Shown: positions 6,227 through 9,272 of the stretch, one piece after another
How positions within the stretch are numbered: position 1 is the stretch's first letter
Layout of the letters: each line of letters begins with the position of its first letter
From: an uncultured Bacteroidales bacterium
GTDB taxonomy: Bacteria; Bacteroidota; Bacteroidia; Bacteroidales; P3
Assembly: GCA_937910265.1 (NCBI GenBank)
Contig: CALEPD010000237.1
Location: 1 to 9,272 of the forward strand
Length of the DNA: 9,272 nt
Reading direction: 5' to 3'
Notes under the pieces: generated by a model
Seen by the model: the letters and a program-made list of their open reading frames with translations, nothing else
Databases searched by the model: none
Told to the model about the DNA's origin: nothing
Program-made: the position numbers and the translations under genes

Positions 6227-6257
6227 TTTGTTATCTGAATTATTTTGTGTATTTTTG
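6227..6257 (+). promoter_or_regulatory. Bacteroidetes-type promoter for the polysaccharide export operon
   Basis: TTTG at 6227-6230, a 19-bp spacer and TATTTTTG at 6250-6257 match the phylum consensus. The predicted leader to the GTG at 6310 is about 45 nt, with no strong Shine-Dalgarno sequence or hairpin. I see no invertible repeats of the kind that flank phase-variable capsule promoters in Bacteroides. Confidence 0.78.
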
Positions 6258-6309
6258 CAAATTATTTTAACTTTAAAGATAAAAACGCCTAATATCTCAT
6301 CATTTTAAA

Positions 6310-7137
6310 GTGGTACGAAGAACAAATCTTGTTAAATATTTTGCTGTTTCAATTATGGTTTTAATGGTGGCTGCATTGTCAACATCTTGCCGTTATAACC
6401 GTAACATTACATATTTCACAGAGGTGGAGCGTGATGAGGCTAAGGAGATCATTAACATTTACAATTCAGTTGTCTTGCCGGGCGACAATCTTCATATCTA
6501 TGTTTCCAGCAATACGCCCGAAAGCGTGGTGGCCTTCAACGAGGAAACCAATGGAACAATGTCTCTGGGATTGTCTGATAAGCAAGACTCGTGTATCGGT
6601 TATACAGTATCCGGTTCCGGTGCAATTCGATTCCCTTTTCTCGGTAAAATACATGTCGCAGGATATACGCTCGATTCTCTGGAACTTGTATTGCAGGCAA
6701 TGCTTGTCGACAGTGGCCTGGTCAAAGATCCTGTTGTCGATGTCACACTCACTAATTTCCGCGTTACCGTATTGGGTGAGGTGAAGCATCCCCAGCAACT
6801 CCATCCCGACGGCATGCGCCTCACAGTTTTGGAGGCTTTGGCCATGTGTGGCGATTTAACTGTCGACGGCGTACGTGATAGCATAACCGTACTCCGTACC
6901 ACAGCACGGGGACAGGTAATCGGTACCATCAGTTTGACCGATTCCTCCATGTTCGATTCTCCTTACTATTATCTGCAGCAAAACGATATCGTTTATGTTG
7001 AGCCCTCTGAACGTAAAAAACGTATTGCCGCTCGTGATCCCAATTTGCCGCGATATGTTACAATAGGTGTTTCCGTGGCATCGATGTTGGGTACCATGTA
7101 CCGTGCAATTGTTACCGATGCCCGTTACAATAGATAA
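6310..7137 (+). CDS. Wza-type polysaccharide export lipoprotein
   Basis: The GTG start is preferred because it supplies the basic N-terminus (MVRRTNLVKY) of a lipoprotein signal peptide. The hydrophobic stretch ends in LSTSC, making Cys27 the lipidated residue; the first ATG, at residue 16, would remove the charged part. After this come a polysaccharide export domain (about 50-147, starting SVVLPGDNLHIYV and including GAIRFPFLGKIHVAG) and an SLBB domain from about 150 (RVTVLGEVKHPQQ to the YYYLQQNDIVYVEP strand). A C-terminal hydrophobic helix (about 248-268) resembles the outer-membrane-spanning helix of Wza. Proteins of this family form the periplasmic and outer-membrane channel for capsule or exopolysaccharide, working with a Wzc-type partner that is not in the window. 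The sugar dehydrogenase follows after 12 bp, which supports a polysaccharide operon. Confidence 0.93.
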   Translation: MVRRTNLVKYFAVSIMVLMVAALSTSCRYNRNITYFTEVERDEAKEIINIYNSVVLPGDNLHIYVSSNTPESVVAFNEETNGTMSLGLSDKQDSCIGYTVSGSGAIRFPFLGKIHVAGYTLDSLELVLQAMLVDSGLVKDPVVDVTLTNFRVTVLGEVKHPQQLHPDGMRLTVLEALAMCGDLTVDGVRDSITVLRTTARGQVIGTISLTDSSMFDSPYYYLQQNDIVYVEPSERKKRIAARDPNLPRYVTIGVSVASMLGTMYRAIVTDARYNR

Positions 7138-7149
7138 ATTTTGTTTGTT

Positions 7150-8418
7150 ATGAAGGATACTAGAATCTGTGTTATTGGATTAGGTTATGTTGGATTACCC
7201 CTTGCCCGTTTGTTCGCCACAAAATATCCCACTGTAGGGTATGATATGTGCGAAAACCGTGTCGCTTCGTTAATGCAGGGACACGACGATACGCTCGAAG
7301 TCAGTGACGAATTGTTGCAAGACGCAATCAACAACCATGGCTTTTACTGTACAAGTAGAATTCAAGATATTCGCGACTGTAATTTTTATGTTGTGGCAGT
7401 TCCTACTCCGGTCGACGAAGACAACAAACCCGATCTGTCACCGCTTATCGGGGCAAGCGAATGTGTGGGTGGTGTGATTGCTAAAGGCGATGTGGTAGTG
7501 TATGAATCTACCGTATATCCTGGCGTAACAGAAGACGACTGTATTCCTGTCATCGAACGCGTTTCCGGCCTTCGTTTCAATGTCGATTTCTTTGCAGGTT
7601 ATAGCCCAGAGCGAATCAATCCTGGCGATAAGGTGCATACTGTTGAATTGATTAAGAAGATCACCTCTGGCTCAACGCCTGAAATTGGACAGTATGTCAA
7701 TGATGTCTATTCCTCTGTAATCAAGGCAGGAACCCATCTTGCGCCTACAATGAAAGTGGCCGAGGCAGCCAAACTGATAGAGAATTGCCAGCGCGATATT
7801 AATATAGCATTTGTCAACGAATTGTCAAAAATATTCAGCCGCATGGGTATCGACACCATCGATGTTTTGGAAGCTGCCGGTACTAAATGGAATTTTCTGC
7901 CATTCCGTCCTGGTTTGGTCGGCGGACATTGTATTGGGGTTGACCCATACTATATGGCGCAATGTGCGCAACGCTATGGGTATAATCCCGAAATCATTCT
8001 TGCAGGTCGTCGCATGAATGATGGTATGGGTGAGTATGTTGGTAGCCAGTGCGTTAAGCTAATGCTTAAAAAAGGTCTTCAGGTTTTGGGGTCTCATGTT
8101 CTTATTATGGGGTTCTCGTTTAAAGAGAATTGTCCGGATGTTAGAAATACAAAAGTGATCGATATATACAATTCTCTCATGGAATACAATGTGGCCATCA
8201 CAGTGTACGATCCATGGGTGTCTCCCGATACTGTGAAACATGAATATGGTATCGATGTTGTTACGCAATTGCCCGTCGAAAAATACGATGCGGCCATCGT
8301 GGCTGTAGCCCATAGTGCTTTTAAGGAATTCGACGTACGGTCAATACTCAATCCCGTACATGTGATATATGACGTGAAGGCATTGCTTGATCCTGCCATT
8401 GTCGATGGCAGACTGTAG
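7150..8418 (+). CDS. UDP-N-acetylhexosamine 6-dehydrogenase (TviB/WbpA/CapL type)
   Basis: The enzyme oxidises C6 of a UDP-sugar to a carboxylate using two NAD+, giving an acidic precursor for surface polysaccharide. ATG 7150 (422 aa) places the Rossmann motif VIGLGYVGLP at residues 8-17; the TTG at 7141 is less likely. Landmarks are AVPTPVDEDNKPDLS (83-97), YESTVYPGVTEDDC (118-131), GYSPERINPGDK (150-161), EAAKLIEN with catalytic-site Lys208 and Asn212, the nucleophile Cys261 in GGHCIGVDPYY, and the C-terminal domain with GFSFKENCPDVRNTK. The YSPERINPGDK and STVYPGVTE blocks fit the UDP-GlcNAc/GalNAc branch better than UDP-glucose dehydrogenase, but the exact substrate cannot be settled by reading. 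It is co-transcribed with the export lipoprotein, so its product probably enters that polymer. Confidence 0.93.
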   Translation: MKDTRICVIGLGYVGLPLARLFATKYPTVGYDMCENRVASLMQGHDDTLEVSDELLQDAINNHGFYCTSRIQDIRDCNFYVVAVPTPVDEDNKPDLSPLIGASECVGGVIAKGDVVVYESTVYPGVTEDDCIPVIERVSGLRFNVDFFAGYSPERINPGDKVHTVELIKKITSGSTPEIGQYVNDVYSSVIKAGTHLAPTMKVAEAAKLIENCQRDINIAFVNELSKIFSRMGIDTIDVLEAAGTKWNFLPFRPGLVGGHCIGVDPYYMAQCAQRYGYNPEIILAGRRMNDGMGEYVGSQCVKLMLKKGLQVLGSHVLIMGFSFKENCPDVRNTKVIDIYNSLMEYNVAITVYDPWVSPDTVKHEYGIDVVTQLPVEKYDAAIVAVAHSAFKEFDVRSILNPVHVIYDVKALLDPAIVDGRL

Positions 8419-8507
8419 GCGGTGAAAATATCTTTGGTGTCTTGTTCAGATGTTCTCTTACAATGAAGGGGACATTAACCGTTGCAGCCTATTAATGGTC
8501 GTATATG

Positions 8508-9272
8508 CTATTGTATTGGATTGTTTTCCACAAAATTCCTGATAATTGCAATGGCATCAGTGTTTCTGGGTATCTGTAAGTCCATGATATTGCTTTCGAT
8601 TGGAATGACATGCCCGGCTTGTACTGCCGTTAGTTGATTGTAGGGATGCATATTGCAGAATGCTTCAGCATCTTCCTGTCGTACGATAATGTAGTTCGGG
8701 TCGGCACTTAGCAATGCTTCGTTGCTGAACGACCATCCCTTGTTGTCGGATGCAATATTCACTCCTCCTGACAGTTCAATAATGTCGTTTATGTGCGAAT
8801 TGCCGCCGGCGGTAAAGTTCCCTGAGTTTCCGAATCCAACCACATAATACATGCTGTGTTTCGGAGTGTTTGCCGATGGTGAGGCGTTGAATGACTTTAC
8901 TGTTTCTGCAAGAATATCTATTATTGAATCGGCCTCTTTCTTGCAGTTGAGTATCACTCCCGTTTTTGCAATATTCTCATACAGACCCTCAAAGTCATTC
9001 TTCTCTTTGATGCATACGACGGGTATCCCCATTTGCTCTAATTGCAGTACATTTTTTTTCGATACGATTGATCCGCTTATTACTATGTCGGGCGATTTCG
9101 CAATAACTGCCTCAATGTTTAAATTGCTTATGCCTCCAATGCTGGGAATTGTTTTGCATTCCGGTGGATAGTTGCAATACTCGGTACGTCCGCATAGTAA
9201 ATGCTGCCGATTCAACTCGTAGATGATTTCTGTTACGGCAGGTGAAAGCGATACAACTTTTTCTATCTTTCG
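8508..9272 (-). CDS. BtuF-like periplasmic substrate-binding protein (N-terminus outside window)
   Basis: The frame stays open to the right edge, so this is a 5'-truncated gene of at least 254 codons; the TTG at 9213-9215 is internal. The edge-proximal residues read KVVSLSPAVTEIIYEL, the hallmark opening of class III (BtuF/FhuD-like) binding proteins, followed by CGRTEYCNYPPE. Further family features are GGISNLNIEAVIAKSPDIVI, MGIPVVCI, GGNSHINDIIELSGGVNIA and SNEALLSADPNYIIV. Such proteins bind cobalamin, iron-siderophore or heme in the periplasm and deliver it to an ABC permease. The TEYCNYP block leans toward the cobalamin-type branch, but the ligand is not proven. The lost N-terminus should hold a signal peptide or lipobox. 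The gene converges with the dehydrogenase gene across an 89-bp gap that lacks a convincing terminator. Transporter partners would lie further right. Confidence 0.9.
   Translation of the reverse strand, partial: RKIEKVVSLSPAVTEIIYELNRQHLLCGRTEYCNYPPECKTIPSIGGISNLNIEAVIAKSPDIVISGSIVSKKNVLQLEQMGIPVVCIKEKNDFEGLYENIAKTGVILNCKKEADSIIDILAETVKSFNASPSANTPKHSMYYVVGFGNSGNFTAGGNSHINDIIELSGGVNIASDNKGWSFSNEALLSADPNYIIVRQEDAEAFCNMHPYNQLTAVQAGHVIPIESNIMDLQIPRNTDAIAIIRNFVENNPIQ

Noticed and set aside
8478..8499. Weak inverted repeat ACCGTT/AATGGT between the dehydrogenase and BtuF-like genes as a terminator
   Set aside because: Only six pairs with one wobble, a 10-nt loop and no T-run on either strand.

Overview
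The window looks like chromosome of an uncultured or less-studied member of the order Bacteroidales (phylum Bacteroidota). Three things point there. Promoters match the Bacteroidetes pattern TTTG-N19/20-TAnnTTTG, best seen at 5966-5997 and 6227-6257. The first gene carries a type B sorting domain of the type IX secretion system, which is restricted to this phylum. The tRNA has no encoded CCA and most starts lack a Shine-Dalgarno sequence. I see no phage, insertion sequence, CRISPR array or rRNA.

Layout. (1) 2-1336, plus: 3' part of a large secreted, multi-Ig/PKD-domain surface protein with a T9SS type B sorting domain. A bidirectional hairpin at 1364-1392 separates it from the convergent gene tgt. 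(2) 1438-2577, minus: tgt, the queuine tRNA-guanine transglycosylase. It keeps its catalytic residues but not the three cysteines of the classic zinc site. (3) 2727-5956, plus: a tight four-gene cluster (gaps 13, 0 and 7 bp) that diverges from tgt. It encodes a membrane family-2 glycosyltransferase-like protein with degenerate nucleotide/metal motifs, an ECF-like sigma factor, a secreted probable outer-membrane beta-barrel, and a GNAT acetyltransferase. (4) 5957-6180: a tRNA-Arg(ACG) with its own promoter and a strong terminator. The promoter contains a palindrome. (5) 6310-8418, plus: the start of a capsule/exopolysaccharide locus, with a Wza-type export lipoprotein followed 12 bp later by a UDP-N-acetylhexosamine 6-dehydrogenase. 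A well-formed promoter lies upstream. (6) 8508-9272, minus: the C-terminal bulk of a BtuF-like periplasmic substrate-binding protein, cut by the window edge.

How the genes fit together. Most products concern the cell envelope: a T9SS surface protein, a glycosyltransferase, an outer-membrane barrel, polysaccharide export and acidic-sugar synthesis, and cofactor or metal uptake. The dehydrogenase probably supplies an activated aminouronic acid for the polymer exported through the Wza-like channel. The sigma factor is translationally adjacent to a barrel protein and has no visible anti-sigma partner, so the 2727-5956 cluster could be a small regulated envelope module. That is inference. Nothing here is clearly a new defence or mobile system. 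The oddities most worth checking are the altered motifs in the glycosyltransferase-like protein, the missing zinc ligands in Tgt, the paired A19/U56 substitution in the tRNA, and the palindrome overlapping the tRNA promoter.
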